From Lepidostoma basale (Eukaryota; Arthropoda; Insecta; Trichoptera; Lepidostomatidae), in NCBI GenBank assembly GCA_022606425.2, contig JAHDVF020000192.1:1-64000 (forward strand): DNA of 64,000 nucleotides, in the 5' to 3' direction. The notes beneath the pieces were generated by a model, which was not told the origin of the DNA, did not search any database, and saw nothing but the letters and a program-made list of their open reading frames with translations. Of this stretch, positions 52,343-62,349 are shown piece by piece; position 1 is the stretch's first letter, and the number at the start of each line of letters is the position of its first letter. A program made the translations under genes and the position numbers.

Positions 52343-52457
52343 GTGGTAAAATCAAACCAAGTTACAACTAGAAAAACATAATTTATATAGTGTACAAATC
52401 TCATTAGAAATACTAGTCATTGTTAAAATTAAGCATGTAAAGAAACTGGCTTCATTA

Positions 52458-52764
52458 TTCTAAGCCATAGGTTTCCAATTTTTTCTTGGCCACCGCCCCC
52501 TTTACAAGAAAAATAATTGTTCAACGGCCCCCTCCCGTGAAAATTATTCCATAAAAGGGAAAATTATTACAATACATACAATAACAAAATAAACCAATAT
52601 TTAAGTTTAATTTGCTTTATTGGTTCCTACGTGATTAGCGTCTTTTTAGACTATATTTTATATAACTGTCCACGCTCTCTATTTTTTCTGGGTCTTGGGT
52701 CTGAAAGTCTCAAACGCCCGCAAGGGGGCGTTATCTCCCAATTTGAGAACCTAGGTATCTAAGC
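52458..52764. mobile_element. hAT-type miniature element with 8-bp duplication
   Basis: The element 52466-52756 (291 bp) starts cataggtttccaa and ends ttgagaacctaggt. These are imperfect inverted repeats of the hAT kind (CAG.GGTTCTCAAA). Flanks ttctaagc (52458-52465) and atctaagc (52757-52764) agree at 7 of 8 positions. No transposase frame. A second copy is at 61622-61942. Confidence 0.75.
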
Positions 52765-52769
52765 AAATA

Positions 52770-53465
52770 TCATAATGATGATTTTATGATACGTATTATA
52801 ATAATGTTTCAAAATTAAAAAAATATATATTTACTAAATTATTATTTATAGTAGGTTTAAGCAAATTATTTCGGTATATATCCTTGTAAAACTATTTAAT
52901 GAAGGTTATAGCAAATTACTCCAGAATATTTAGTTGTGGATGGCTCGCACGCCGATGTTTCCGAACCCGTACCCCGAGGGATGCTAACGAGGGACTATTT
53001 TTTTTAACAGTGAGAATTATTTATTTACGATAAAATTTCTTTCCGTTTGTTCATTACTTTGCATTTGTTTTAAATCTAACTTTGCAAAGTTTTGTTATTT
53101 GGTTAGATGGTTTGCAATACCAGTAAAATGAAAACAAGTAAAATATAAGGTAATTTGAATGTAGATTTCAAAACAACAGAAAAACTAAAAGAAATAGCGT
53201 AATTAACAGTGGTTTTAACCTCTCGCGAAGTATGGCCTTACATGGTTGTCCAAACCAAACTTTCCTCAAAGGAGTATAGGTGTACATGAACGTCCGCGCT
53301 TATAATTAAAGCCCGGTGACATTTTTTTCTAAAATAGCATTTGTACTACCCATGAAATAAAATATGAAGAATTTTGATATAAATCATGTTTACTGGTGAA
53401 AATATTTTCTTATTCAATAAAAGACTATATGGGAGATGCCTATTGGTGGCGATGAGGTTCGCAAC
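52770..53465. other. AT-rich stretch without a recognised gene
   Basis: No supportable feature. Confidence 0.5.
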
Positions 53466-53467
53466 CC

Positions 53468-53592
53468 ATCACACCGCGGGGCGAAAAGAGAAAGATGGAA
53501 TGCCGCATCGGTTAAAATGTGACAGTCCATTCTTTCTGCCTACCCTTTCGGAGAGACGGCGTGATGGTTAGTTAGTTAGTTAGTTAGACTAT
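53468..53592 (+). repeat. Chimeric short repeat with LINE-A 3' end and tail
   Basis: 53468-53516 (cacaccgcggggcg, gatggaatgccgcatcggtt) is not LINE-A, but from 53517 it continues as the last about 55 bp of LINE-A and five TTAG units. The same junction occurs at 61570-62015, so the unit may be a SINE-like element using the LINE-A 3' end. See findings. Confidence 0.6.
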
Positions 53593-53727
53593 ATGTTGCT
53601 TATATCATTGACTATGATATAAAATTATAAAAAGTAAGAAAAAAATTAAATAACTCACTTTTCAGATACAGTTTTGTCCGCAGAAACTCACTCCCGGACA
53701 GGTTAAAAATATGTTATTTCAATGATA

Positions 53728-54052
53728 GAATATCGAATGAAAATTTAAGAAGTGAATGCGGTGCGAATGAAAGTGTTATGAACAAAATAATTAGTGGAAC
53801 ATTAAGATGGTTTGAACACATGTAAATCGTAAACGAAGAAATGATGGTAAATAAAGTTAATGTTAACGATGTAAATGGAACCTTGATATAGAAGAAGACC
53901 GAGGAAAACGTGATCAAATTAATCCAATATTGAATGTCGGCAACTTATTAATGTTGAGGAAGCGAGAGAAGTAAATCTGGAAAGAAAAGTGTGTCGCTCC
54001 ATTATATCTGCCTACCCCTTCGGGGAAACGGCGTGTTGGTTAGTTAGTTATA
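53728..54052 (+). pseudogene. LINE-A degraded copy
   Basis: Plus strand follows DRISNENLRSECGANESVMNK, then GTLRWFEHM, and ends with the SAYPFGETA-type block and two TTAG units (54040-54050). About 40 bp are missing around the RACMTRCMN block. Confidence 0.75.
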
Positions 54053-54408
54053 TAATTGCACTGAGAATCTATCAAAACCATGACGAATTGTCTGTCCGAT
54101 CACGTAACAGTTAATAGAAATACATTCCTAATATAAGTGTTGGTGGACTTTCCAGGTCGACTTAACTAACATGACCAAAACAGGAGCACTCGTGTGTGGA
54201 CTGCAAACTGCGGTTAATTCCACTTTACCCTTTGATTGTTCCGACTCTTATGCGCTTCAACAAATGATTGTTACAATACTCCATAAAATTCTTTTCCTTT
54301 TAAATCTCCTGTATATTCAAATCAATTCCTATTTATTGAGTAATGCTTGTATATTACATATTTTTTCTAGGAAATTTTATTTATTTTATAAATATATGAT
54401 ATTTTACT

Positions 54409-54880
54409 AGGTAACCCAGTGATTCTCAAAGTGTGAGCCGTCATAAGGGCGCCGCGAAATATTCAATTAAACAATTCGGCAAATTTGTTGGAATTTTATA
54501 TTTATTGGAAATAATTTACTTTAATACTAACCTAATCACATTAAAGTGCATTTCAACTGCATGTCGAACCCTTATTGAATGCATTTTCACATTTATCCAC
54601 TACCAGCCGCTGCACCAAGACCATAGTGGTTATCCAGTCTCAATATGGATATTACCGAAACAGTTGAAATTAGATAATTTATATTATCCCAAGGAAAATA
54701 ATAACCGTTTTTAATTTTTCGCTGTTAAATGAGTAATCGCTTTATAAAAGGTAAGTTTTTCAATTTCTCAAGAAGATCAAAAATTTTGAAAAAAATCTGA
54801 TTTATTAAGGGAGCCGCGGGAAAATCTGATGTTTTAAGGGAGCCGTAAACCGAAAAAGATTGGGAATCTCTGAGGTAATC
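54409..54880. mobile_element. hAT-type non-autonomous element with 8-bp duplication
   Basis: The element 54417-54872 (456 bp) starts cagtgattctcaaagtgtg and ends gattgggaatctctg; the two ends are inverted repeats of the hAT type. Flanks aggtaacc (54409-54416) and aggtaatc (54873-54880) match at 7 of 8. A 93-codon internal frame (54433-54714) shows no transposase motif. Confidence 0.78.
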
Positions 54881-54907
54881 TATTAAATAATAATAGACCT
54901 ATATTAC

Positions 54908-54958
54908 TGCTTCTTCTTATTTCAACAGATCTAGCGATCTGCTCAAACAGAATATCAA
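54908..54958 (-). repeat. LINE-D 3' end with AAG tail
   Basis: 'cttcttcttatttcaacaga' followed by 'tctagcgatctg' matches the 3' end of the 50.79-kb copy. Confidence 0.5.
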
Positions 54959-54961
54959 TTT

Positions 54962-55088
54962 TGGTATGGCATTTATTCTTCTTTTATCATTATTTTGCCA
55001 ACTTCTTTCTTTACTTCCGGGATGATAGGGATGGCCATCGAACTTTATTAGGCACTGCCGTCTTTGCTTTAATGGATATATTGATATA
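54962..55088 (-). pseudogene. LINE-A internal fragment
   Basis: Minus strand matches AKMAVHNGV-, MYGSE- and QKKDESRINA-coding sequence with several deletions. No 3' end. Confidence 0.6.
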
Positions 55089-55089
55089 C

Positions 55090-55735
55090 AATTCTGTTTT
55101 GAAGAATGTAGGGTACTGGGTTAGCCTCGGCCAAATTTTACATCGCTGAAAAAATACAAGATTATTCCTATTATCATACCACTATATTATAAAGACATGA
55201 ATAAATTAGACCAATATGGGAACTCTTTTATATAAAATAACGGCTTTTAGACCTTTTCAAAGTACTTGTTTATTCGTAAGCTAAAAAGCATCGAATCTCT
55301 CTGATTTGTAGGTTTTTATTTTCCTTGCAAGATGAATTTCCTTTAAATAAAGCTTAGTATTTGTTCTAAAACATAAGCATTCACTTCTAAGAACCTTTTT
55401 ATTTATTTCCTTTTCGATATAGTCCTACCACGAAAAGAACCTTGACGTATGATGTTACTTAACTATAAAATAAAGCCTGACGCCCCTAGAAACGACGCAA
55501 ATACAAGATAAAGAAAAATAAATAAGGCCTAGCGATTAACAGTAATAAGAAATAACCATTTGAGATTGCAAATTTCAAAGCTTTTAATTTAATATAAACT
55601 TTTACATCATTGCTGAAGCAAATACTGATGCGGTTTCTTTTCAACCTCAAACTCCTGTGATTTTACTATCCATTATCACGATAAATGCGGTGCTGTACCG
55701 TGCCGACGTCTAAATAGAAAAATAATTTTAATTAA
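55090..55735. other. AT-rich stretch without a recognised gene
   Basis: No supportable feature. Confidence 0.5.
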
Positions 55736-55737
55736 AT

Positions 55738-55905
55738 AACTAACCAACGTCAACCGGTATCTCTTAATGTGTAGGCAGAAATAATGGATCGCCACATTTC
55801 ATTTATCAGTTTCTCAACATTCATGCATCATGTCATGCACGCTCTTCGATATCTCCGACTCTTCACGTGGCCAATGTTTAACATTTGAATCAATTTATCG
55901 GATAA
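55738..55905 (-). pseudogene. LINE-A 3' end
   Basis: Decayed TTAG tail, stop block and about 45 codons of the C-terminus (ACMT.CMNVEK region). Confidence 0.7.
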
Positions 55906-55954
55906 TTAAAAGCGAAGTTTCGTCAACTCAAGGGCTACATATACATTCCTCTTC

Positions 55955-56255
55955 TTTCTTCGTTTCCTCATTACACAGAGGGTCGTGAACCATGAAGCTG
56001 CCCATGGCTAAATCAAAACGCCTCCTATCCTCTCCTCACTGCAGGAGTCTGCCTCTATTTCTTTTGCTTGGAACACTTTCTATGAGAATACTTTTTTTCG
56101 GGTTACTCAACTCTCTCCTGGTAATATGACCAAAGAAACACAATACTTGCTGACTGCATAATATAGATAGTCTTCCTGTTATTTTTAGTTCATTAAGAGC
56201 TGAGTCGTTTGTCCCTTGTCATTGTTGTATACAACAGATCGTTTGAACCCAATTA
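55955..56255 (-). pseudogene. LINE-J RT C-terminal fragment
   Basis: Minus strand pieces LNELKITGRLSILC, QQVLCFFGHITRRELS and PSKRNRGRLLQ form the FGHI.RR..GKRNRGR block of another LINE RT family. Frame changes between the pieces. Confidence 0.6.
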
Positions 56256-56284
56256 CTGTATAAAATTTGTATTTAGCTATTATT

Positions 56285-56465
56285 ATATTGATTCTCGTGA
56301 CATGTGATAGATATCAAATATATAGCCATTTTATTTTCACGCGAATTCTACACCAGACCGAATGCAATGTATGACAGACCAACTACACTACCATTCGCCG
56401 GGAATCGAACCCGGACCATCCATGGCAGTCAGAGCTCTTACCACTCTACCACGGAGGTCGACGGA
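56285..56465 (-). repeat. tRNA-headed SINE (family S1), most complete copy
   Basis: Minus strand: box A tggtagagtgg and box B ggttcgattcc, both perfect for a pol III internal promoter, then the body (gtagtgtagttggtctgtca, tctggtgtagaattcgcg) and the 3' end tatcacatgtcacgagaat. It is a SINE and not a tRNA gene: there is no acceptor stem, and the sequence continues as in 18845-19018. Confidence 0.8.
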
Positions 56466-56539
56466 GATTTTTTTTGTTTTTATACAAAAAAATACTAACC
56501 CCAATTTATTTAACAATCTTCAATGTGGGCAGAAAATAG

Positions 56540-56642
56540 CTCATGAAGAAGGAACCGGGTCATGTCCAGGCTCGAACCCACGTCCCCTGGATCAGGAGCC
56601 AAGCGTTCTGTCCCCTAAACTACCACCCGATGTGGAAAGTAT
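56540..56642 (-). repeat. tRNA-headed SINE (family S2), head
   Basis: Minus strand: box A-like tggtagtttagggg, box B-like gggttcgagcctgg. The tail of the element is not recognisable. Confidence 0.65.
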
Positions 56643-56644
56643 AT

Positions 56645-57110
56645 GTGCTCATATTTTTAGAAATTTTATTAAAATAAAAACCGCTAAAACCTTATCAAAA
56701 TAACTAAATTAGCTTAGATTACAAATCTTCATCAAGCTGCAATCTGTGAGTATTTAAAAATAAATAGTTACTGGTTAAGAAAAGTCATACGTATTTTGGA
56801 TATTTAAATTATTAGTATGTAAATAATAAAAACAAAAAGGACGAAAGGAGACTAAGCGGGGGAAATATGAATTTAGCATCCATTAGTTAGTTAACAGGGC
56901 ACTCAGAGGTCAAGCCGCAGACCGGAGCGCGCGAGCAAATGTATGACCATACGTCTTTAGACTAAAAGGCACATAAAAGGGACCGAAGTCGAGATAGGAA
57001 GGAGAAAGTGGTGCCAGAGAGGTGACTCGTGGAAATACATCGTCAAAGTCTACCATCTAAATTGTAATTGAGAATTCAACCGTGTTAAAAATTTATTTTA
57101 AAAAGTAGGA
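56645..57110. other. No gene recognised
   Basis: 56870-57050 is GC-richer and repeat-poor. No ORF. Confidence 0.35.
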
Positions 57111-57275
57111 GTCGGAGAAACGCGTGCATGACGCGATGTATGAACGTCTAGTATCTCCGAATATGACTCTTATGACGTCTCTCCGAAGAGGTAGGCAGAA
57201 ATAATGGACACACTGTTCATTCCTGACATACTCTTCTCGTTTCCTCAACATTCATATATGGTGTCATGACGTGGC
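57110..57275. pseudogene. LINE-A pieces, head to head
   Basis: 57110-57165 is plus-strand LINE-A (gtaggagtcggagaaacgcg, ..CMTRCMNV). 57170-57275 is the minus-strand 3' end. The inverted junction is between them. A further plus-strand 3' end (about 57360-57420, ttagtcag tail) and a minus one (57430-57640) follow, so four fragments alternate within 530 bp. Confidence 0.65.
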
Positions 57276-57359
57276 CAAAATAATAAACTATTTAAAAAAT
57301 TACGAAAAATCGACAAGTATGCGTTTCACGGTCTACAAGTATTTGTCAATAAAGGACAG

Positions 57360-57422
57360 TATCGTGGTCCATTATTTTTTGTCTTCCCATCCGGAAAAAC
57401 GGTGAGATGGTTAGTCAGTTGA
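57360..57422 (+). pseudogene. LINE-A 3' end, very short
   Basis: 'gtggtccattattttttgtc' to 'acggtgagatggttagtcag': the last about 20 codons in broken frame, plus one tail unit. Confidence 0.55.
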
Positions 57423-57429
57423 ATTATTA

Positions 57430-57640
57430 ACTTATTAACTAACAGTCTCTCAAAATAGGTATACAATAAGGATGGACCAGTACACTGTTCTTTTCTGATA
57501 TTCTTATCTCGGTTCCACAACATTTACTCGTCATGTTATGCACGCAAGCCGATTTGTCCTCAACGTTGTCGATATTTAATATTTTTCTCAGTCTTTCTTT
57601 ATTTCTGGTTTCGTTTACATCGTTAACATATACTTTCATT
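57430..57640 (-). pseudogene. LINE-A degraded copy
   Basis: From a mutated stop block to the KVYVNDVNETRNKERLRK-coding segment; about 60 bp deleted inside. Confidence 0.65.
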
Positions 57641-57758
57641 CACTAATTATTAAATATTTAAAATATGTTAGATGATAATTTGATTTCATTTTTTTTGTCT
57701 TTTCCTTTTTTATATACTTTTTATATACAAGACTTACTTAAAAAATAATCCAAATTGC

Positions 57759-57801
57759 ATATCAGACATGTTTCGGACAACCGGTCCTTCTTCAGTGATA
57801 C
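57759..57801 (-). ncRNA. Hammerhead ribozyme-like module, best candidate
   Basis: Minus strand: stem I strand TATCA, core CTGAAGA (57795-57789), A, stem II GGAC-CGGTT-GTCC, GAAA, stem III palindrome ACATGT, cleavage nucleotide C (57765), then TGATAT. The flanks pair as stem I for five Watson-Crick pairs plus two G-U pairs. Every conserved core base of a hammerhead is present (position 7 is free). Stem III is self-complementary and too short to form within one strand, as in dimer-cleaving hammerheads of Penelope-like elements. The one extra A before stem II matches the other modules here. Confidence 0.65.
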
Positions 57802-57959
57802 ATATTATAAAGATACATATTTAAAATTGTTTACAAATATGATCAGTTTTGACAGATGTTATACAGATTTATTTTAATTTTGTTTATATTGAATTTATTT
57901 TAACTAAATATTTTTTTAAATTAAGTATTTTTTTAATACCATTTTGCTCACTGTGCTTT

Positions 57960-58200
57960 ATTAGAATTTGTGATTTTCAAACCTAAAGTCGGGCGCTTTT
58001 GCAAAACTAGGCGCCTCTGGGAACAGCGGGCCCGCTATATGGGAAAAGGGGAAGATGGGGACAGACGGAGTCTGGGAAGCTGGGACACCTGCGCCGACCC
58101 TTACGGCTCCCCCGGGACCACAAATTCTTATTAACCCCCCCTTGCCCCACCTTCCCCTGTAATGCCGTCCTATGCCAAATGGGCTGGGTTTCATTGCCTA
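57960..58200. other. GC-rich block, no gene called
   Basis: C/G-rich, repeat-poor; a 77-codon minus frame (57961-58194) is Gly/Pro-rich because of base composition and has no motif. Confidence 0.3.
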
Positions 58201-58361
58201 AGTGTTACTATCCTATAGTAGTCATACATGACTAATATGTCGTTATGTTTACTCTGTGCGCCCGCGTACCTCGTTACATCCACTCCACCTTGAAATACAT
58301 ACAAGCGCTTACTTTCAAAGCGTGGAAGAATTGACTTGAGCAATTGAGTAACACATTTGTA

Positions 58362-58602
58362 TTAACTAACTAACCATCACGCCGTATCTACGATAGGCAG
58401 AAATAAAGGACCACCATACTGTTCTTTCCTGACATACTTCTCTCGATTCTTCAACATTCATACATCGTGTCATGCACGCGCGTGGATTTCTCCAACTTAT
58501 CACCGATTTTTAATATTTGATTGTGCCACGTTTTTCTCGGTATTCTGCTATTTCTCTTTTCATTTTCATCGTTAACATATCCTTTATTTATCATTCATTA
58601 TT
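58362..58602 (-). pseudogene. LINE-A copy, TTAG tail
   Basis: The tail 58362-58374 is followed by a shortened stop block. The minus strand continues to the NDENEKRNSRIPRKTWHNQI-coding segment and stops at the VNDE region. Deletions at 58393 and 58500. Confidence 0.75.
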
Positions 58603-58604
58603 TT

Positions 58605-59660
58605 CATCATGTTTCGGAATAAATATGTCATTCGCCAGTGTAACGTGTTTACGTGATAGTTGGAAACATGTTTGTGAAAAGTGTCTTAAAAATACTATTG
58701 TAAGTTTTTTTAAATGATATTCAATCTCAATATTCCGTTTTTTGTTTTTATTATTTTTTATAAGACATTATCATTAAATAAAAAAAATATAGGTTCATTC
58801 GGATATTAGTCTAAAGATTTTTTTTAGCTTTAGATCTAGAAAAAAAGAGATGATTCATCGAAGCTGTCGAGTTTTCTAATTTTCTTTGAAAATGTATTAA
58901 AAAATATATCAACGGTTTCAATTTTATGTACGAGTATATATGTATCAATATTACTTGGATGATACCGCTCTAATTAATTTAAAGAAAAAAAAATATGTTA
59001 TATTCAAATTTATTTACAGATGAATCTACTTTTACCTAATAGGGATGAAAAAAATATATTCAACCTTGTTACCAAATTACATACAGCCACCAAGGGTTCA
59101 TTCAACGTTCTATTTAATTGAAAGTTATTTTAACCAGAGTCCACCACAGCTCTACTTTTCACTTAACAGTATCATTACCACTTGACAGCTGTATGGCCAG
59201 GCCCGCCTTGGGTGTCGTTTCGCCCCTGACCACTTTTATTTCACCACTCCCCCTATTTAACTTTCATCAGTGTGTAGTTGGTAATGACAAATAATAGTGT
59301 GTTTGTAAACAGCTTTTAGTTTATTCTGTGGACCGCTAAAAAGCCTTATATGTATTTTTTAAGTGTTATATTCTGAAACATAATTGAACTATTGTCTCTT
59401 TTTCTAAACATAGCTTTCATACGCAACTATCTGTGGTCTGCTACCTGCTGACATATTTTTTTTCTGGGTGCCTTATAAAAACACTTATATTCAAGTGCAA
59501 AGATTGAAACGTGGATTTATGCATATGATAAACAAATTTATTCACAAGTGTATTATTAAATAAAAATGAAACAGAAATATCTCTACACAAATAAAAAAAA
59601 CTACCTAACCTAACATTTGAAATGTTCAAAATTACATTTTTTTTAAATGTCCACTAATGA
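58605..59660. other. AT-rich stretch without a recognised gene
   Basis: No supportable coding or structured feature. Confidence 0.5.
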
Positions 59661-59664
59661 GATT

Positions 59665-59990
59665 ATTTTTTAAATTCGTCTTGAAACTCTGTCCTGTGCA
59701 GACTGCATCCAGGTTTTTCCGACGTGTCTGTTCAGATCATCCTTCCACCGTAGTTGCGGTCGCCGTGCACTTCTCTTTGCTGTCCACGGTCTCCAAGTCA
59801 GTAGCCTTCTTATCCACTTTTCATCTGAGCTTCTGGCTACGTGACCTGCCCATTGGCATTTAAAAGTCGCCACCCGGTGGATGATGTCAGTGACCTTTGT
59901 TTTTTCTCTCACCGTATCGTTTTTGACTCTGTATCTTAGGCTTATTCCTAACATGGCTCTTTCCGTGGCTCTTTGGGTCACTCGTAGTTT
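59665..59990 (-). pseudogene. LINE-C (RTE-like) RT C-terminus with open frame
   Basis: An open frame of 103 codons: MTQRATERAMLGISLRYRVK, REKTKVTDIIHRVATFKCQW, AGHVARSSDEKWIRRLLTWR, PQLRWKDDLNRHVGKTWMQS and AQDRVSRR. This is the same block as in the other LINE-C copies, including AGH..R and W.DDL. The GRPP loop is mutated (ARRPQ). Upstream RT motifs are missing. Confidence 0.78.
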
Positions 59991-59994
59991 CTCG

Positions 59995-60770
59995 GCACTT
60001 TGTTTGCTTAATATTTTAATAGTTTGTTTAATAGAATTTTATTTTATAGATATTCTTGCAATAAATTAAATTATATATTTTTTACGATTGTAGGTTTTAT
60101 AAATATTACAGATATAGGTACACAAAAATTCAAACTTAACCCTTCCCTTTCAATTCTTTACAAACGACCCAAACTTTTATTTAATTAATTTTCGGTACCT
60201 TCTCAATCATTAAAAGTTCATGCAAAATGTAGAATTGCGCCGCTGTCTGCTTACCTTTCTACTTTTAAGGAGTTTTAGGGTCTGGGGTGTTTTATTTACC
60301 AACCCCCTCACCCGTGGCGCCATATTGTCTTTGTATTCCGTAAAAAATATTTTTTCTCCGCAATTTTTTTCTTTTAATAAGCCCGACCGGAGCGGTACGG
60401 CTTCTAAATTGAAAGAAATTTAACGATGTCAATAAAGAAAACATTTTATTTTTTCCTATTCCGCGCGTGCAAGCAACTCGGGGTCATATTTCCCCCGCGA
60501 AACACTCAAATTACACTAAAAACACCCTTGTAATACAAGAGATATTCCTGGCACTATTGTGCTGGAATATGCCTTTACCTTTGTATAATAGATAAGTACA
60601 GTTTAAAAACTGCCACTGAAGCAATGAATTTCGCGCCCGCTTGTCTTGCGGTCCAGGGTACGTCACAGATCGCGCCGCTATACGAAAGTTCCTCTCGTAT
60701 TTATACCAGACTTGAACCAGTGCATTTCTTAAAAGTTTAAAGAGATTTCAAAACGTTTGTTTTCTACAAG
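59995..60770. other. Stretch with repeat-poor block 60150-60720
   Basis: GC-balanced and unmatched to repeats; short ORFs without motifs. Possible unique or regulatory sequence. Confidence 0.3.
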
Positions 60771-60819
60771 TTTTATTGTATTTTATGTTTTGTTTTACTA
60801 AAGCATTATCAAAAATCAT

Positions 60820-60850
60820 TCGATAATGCCTTAGTACAGTAAAACATGTC
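60820..60850 (+). ncRNA. Hammerhead-like module, TTGATAA subfamily (degenerate)
   Basis: TCGATAA, T, GCCTTAGTACAGT hairpin, AAAA in place of GAAA, ACATGT, C. An inverted partner lies at about 60786-60815. Inactive by sequence. Confidence 0.35.
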
Positions 60851-60999
60851 ATCAAAAAAGAGTTTAAAAAATTTTTAATAGGCGTACTGAAACATTGCTT
60901 TATTTTTCTTTACAAAGTAAATAAATTAATTCTATCTCCTTTTTATTCATTGATATAGACTTACTTGTATATGGTCTGTTCTTAAAGAGGGTTTCCCCT

Positions 61000-61285
61000 C
61001 CTGTGAGGTGGATTCCCAGCTGTTCTTCGAGTCCCGTGAAGCTGATTATGTGCTGCAATATAGGAGAGTTTGGTGGTGGCTATTTATTGGAGGTGACGAT
61101 ACCAGTTCCTTCTTCGCTGTCTATTATTTTTTTTATAATATCCTCAGCCTCACCTATCTCATTTATCCTAGTGTTCCTCACACGATCTTTTAGTGTCTGT
61201 CAATATCTTCAGTGTCAACTCGGAAGTTCACAGAACTTGTTTGATCCTGAATTTGTTTCCCCTGCTTCAACGCCATAAGTTATAT
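61000..61285 (-). pseudogene. LINE-I-like fragment
   Basis: Resembles 19390-19690 in order of blocks (cctcacctatctc, ctagtgttcctcacacgatc). No intact frame; weak assignment. Confidence 0.3.
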
Positions 61286-61569
61286 TATTGATATTACTCG
61301 TGCTTTTTAAATTCTCGTCGTACTCTAAATGGCCATGTCTTTGTTTATCCATATCGTGAAATTTAGAGCACCAGAGATTGCAGGTGCCCTGTTGACGTGT
61401 GTTTGTATGTATTCACACAGACAAGCTCCTTCAACCATGTGTTTGCCTATATATCAGAAAGTACTGACCTGTTCCTGGGGTTAGTTCTCTACAGCCAGTT
61501 TACGTGTTTTTGGTGTTTTAAAGAAGAGCATACATTTCGTCTTTTAAGAGTTAAAACTATCACACACCG

Positions 61570-62015
61570 CGTCTCTCGCAGGAGCGATAAAAGAAGGATT
61601 GAGTGTCGCATCGCCTAAACGCATAGGTTTCCAATCTTTTCTTGGCCACCGCCCCCTTTACAAGAAAAATAAACGTTCAACGCCCCCTTCCCATAAAAGT
61701 TATTCCAGAAATAGGAAAATGATTAAAATAAATACAATAACAAAATAAACCAATATTCAAGTTTAATTTGGTTTATTAGTGATATTTACCTACGTGATCA
61801 GCGTGTTTTTTTTTTGTATAATATTTTTAGACTATGTTTTTTTATCTGCCCACGCTCTCTATTTTTTCTGGGTCTTCTACTGCCCCCCTGAAAGTCTCCA
61901 ACGCCCACAAGGGTGCGTTATCGCCTACTTTGAGAACCTAGGGGTTAAAGTGTGGCAGTCCATTATTTCTGCCTACCCTTTCGGGGAGACGGCTTGATGG
62001 TTAGTTAGTTAGTTT
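61570..62015 (+). repeat. Chimeric short repeat with a hAT insertion and LINE-A 3' end
   Basis: 61570-61621 and 61943-62015 together equal the unit at 53468-53592: 'gtgtcgcatcg', then LINE-A end and TTAG tail. The 321 bp between them are the hAT-type element. Thus 53468-53592 is a paralogous empty site. Confidence 0.65.
61622..61942. mobile_element. hAT-type miniature element, second copy
   Basis: Closely matches 52466-52756 throughout (cataggtttccaat, gccaccgccccctttacaag, tattttttctgggtctt, tttgagaacctagg). Duplication at the borders (cctaaacg / ggttaaag) is poor, but the empty site supports the borders. Confidence 0.75.
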
Positions 62016-62200
62016 AAGCGGTAACTACTACATTTAAATACTTCCACATACATTTTTTAAATTACGAAACTAAAATATGGTCACGTTTTATTACATATAA
62101 AAAAACACTAATTGCACTAACATGGTTTTATTTTTAATGTGAATAATTATATTGTCAATAAAACACTTGTTTTTCACCACTTGAGTATTATATTTTACAC

Positions 62201-62237
62201 GACTAGTTTCGGAAGCTACAGATGCTTCCATCTACAG
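62201..62237 (-). ncRNA. Hammerhead-like module, ACTAGT type
   Basis: CTGTAGA, T, perfect GGAAGC-ATCTGTA-GCTTCC hairpin, GAAA, palindrome ACTAGT, C. Inner stem I AC/GT, with a possible outer ATATT/AATAT helix beyond an internal loop. One core change (A6 to U). Confidence 0.5.
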
Positions 62238-62262
62238 GTTTCAATATAAACTTTATTTAAAC

Positions 62263-62299
62263 CTGTAGATGGAAGCATCTGTAGCTTCTGAAACTAGTC
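62263..62299 (+). ncRNA. Hammerhead-like module, ACTAGT type
   Basis: Same as the minus arm, with GCTTCT closing stem II (G-U at the base). CTGTAGA core, GAAACTAGTC intact. Confidence 0.48.
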
Positions 62300-62349
62300 G
62301 TGTAAAATATAATACTCAAGTGGTGAAAAACAAGTGTTTTATTTACAAT

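Larger units (their letters stand above)
62115..62345. repeat. Palindrome with two ACTAGT-type hammerhead-like modules
   Basis: Arms of about 110 bp (aaaacacttgtttttcacca outside) meet at about 62250. Each arm contains a ribozyme-like module. Confidence 0.9.

Noticed and set aside
54433..54714. hAT transposase fragment
   Set aside because: Lies in an element with hAT-type ends, but the 93-residue translation shows no zinc finger, catalytic or dimerisation motif.
56394..56462. tRNA gene on the minus strand
   Set aside because: Box A and box B are good, but acceptor-stem pairing and a proper anticodon arm are missing, and the sequence continues into a SINE body shared with 18.9 kb.
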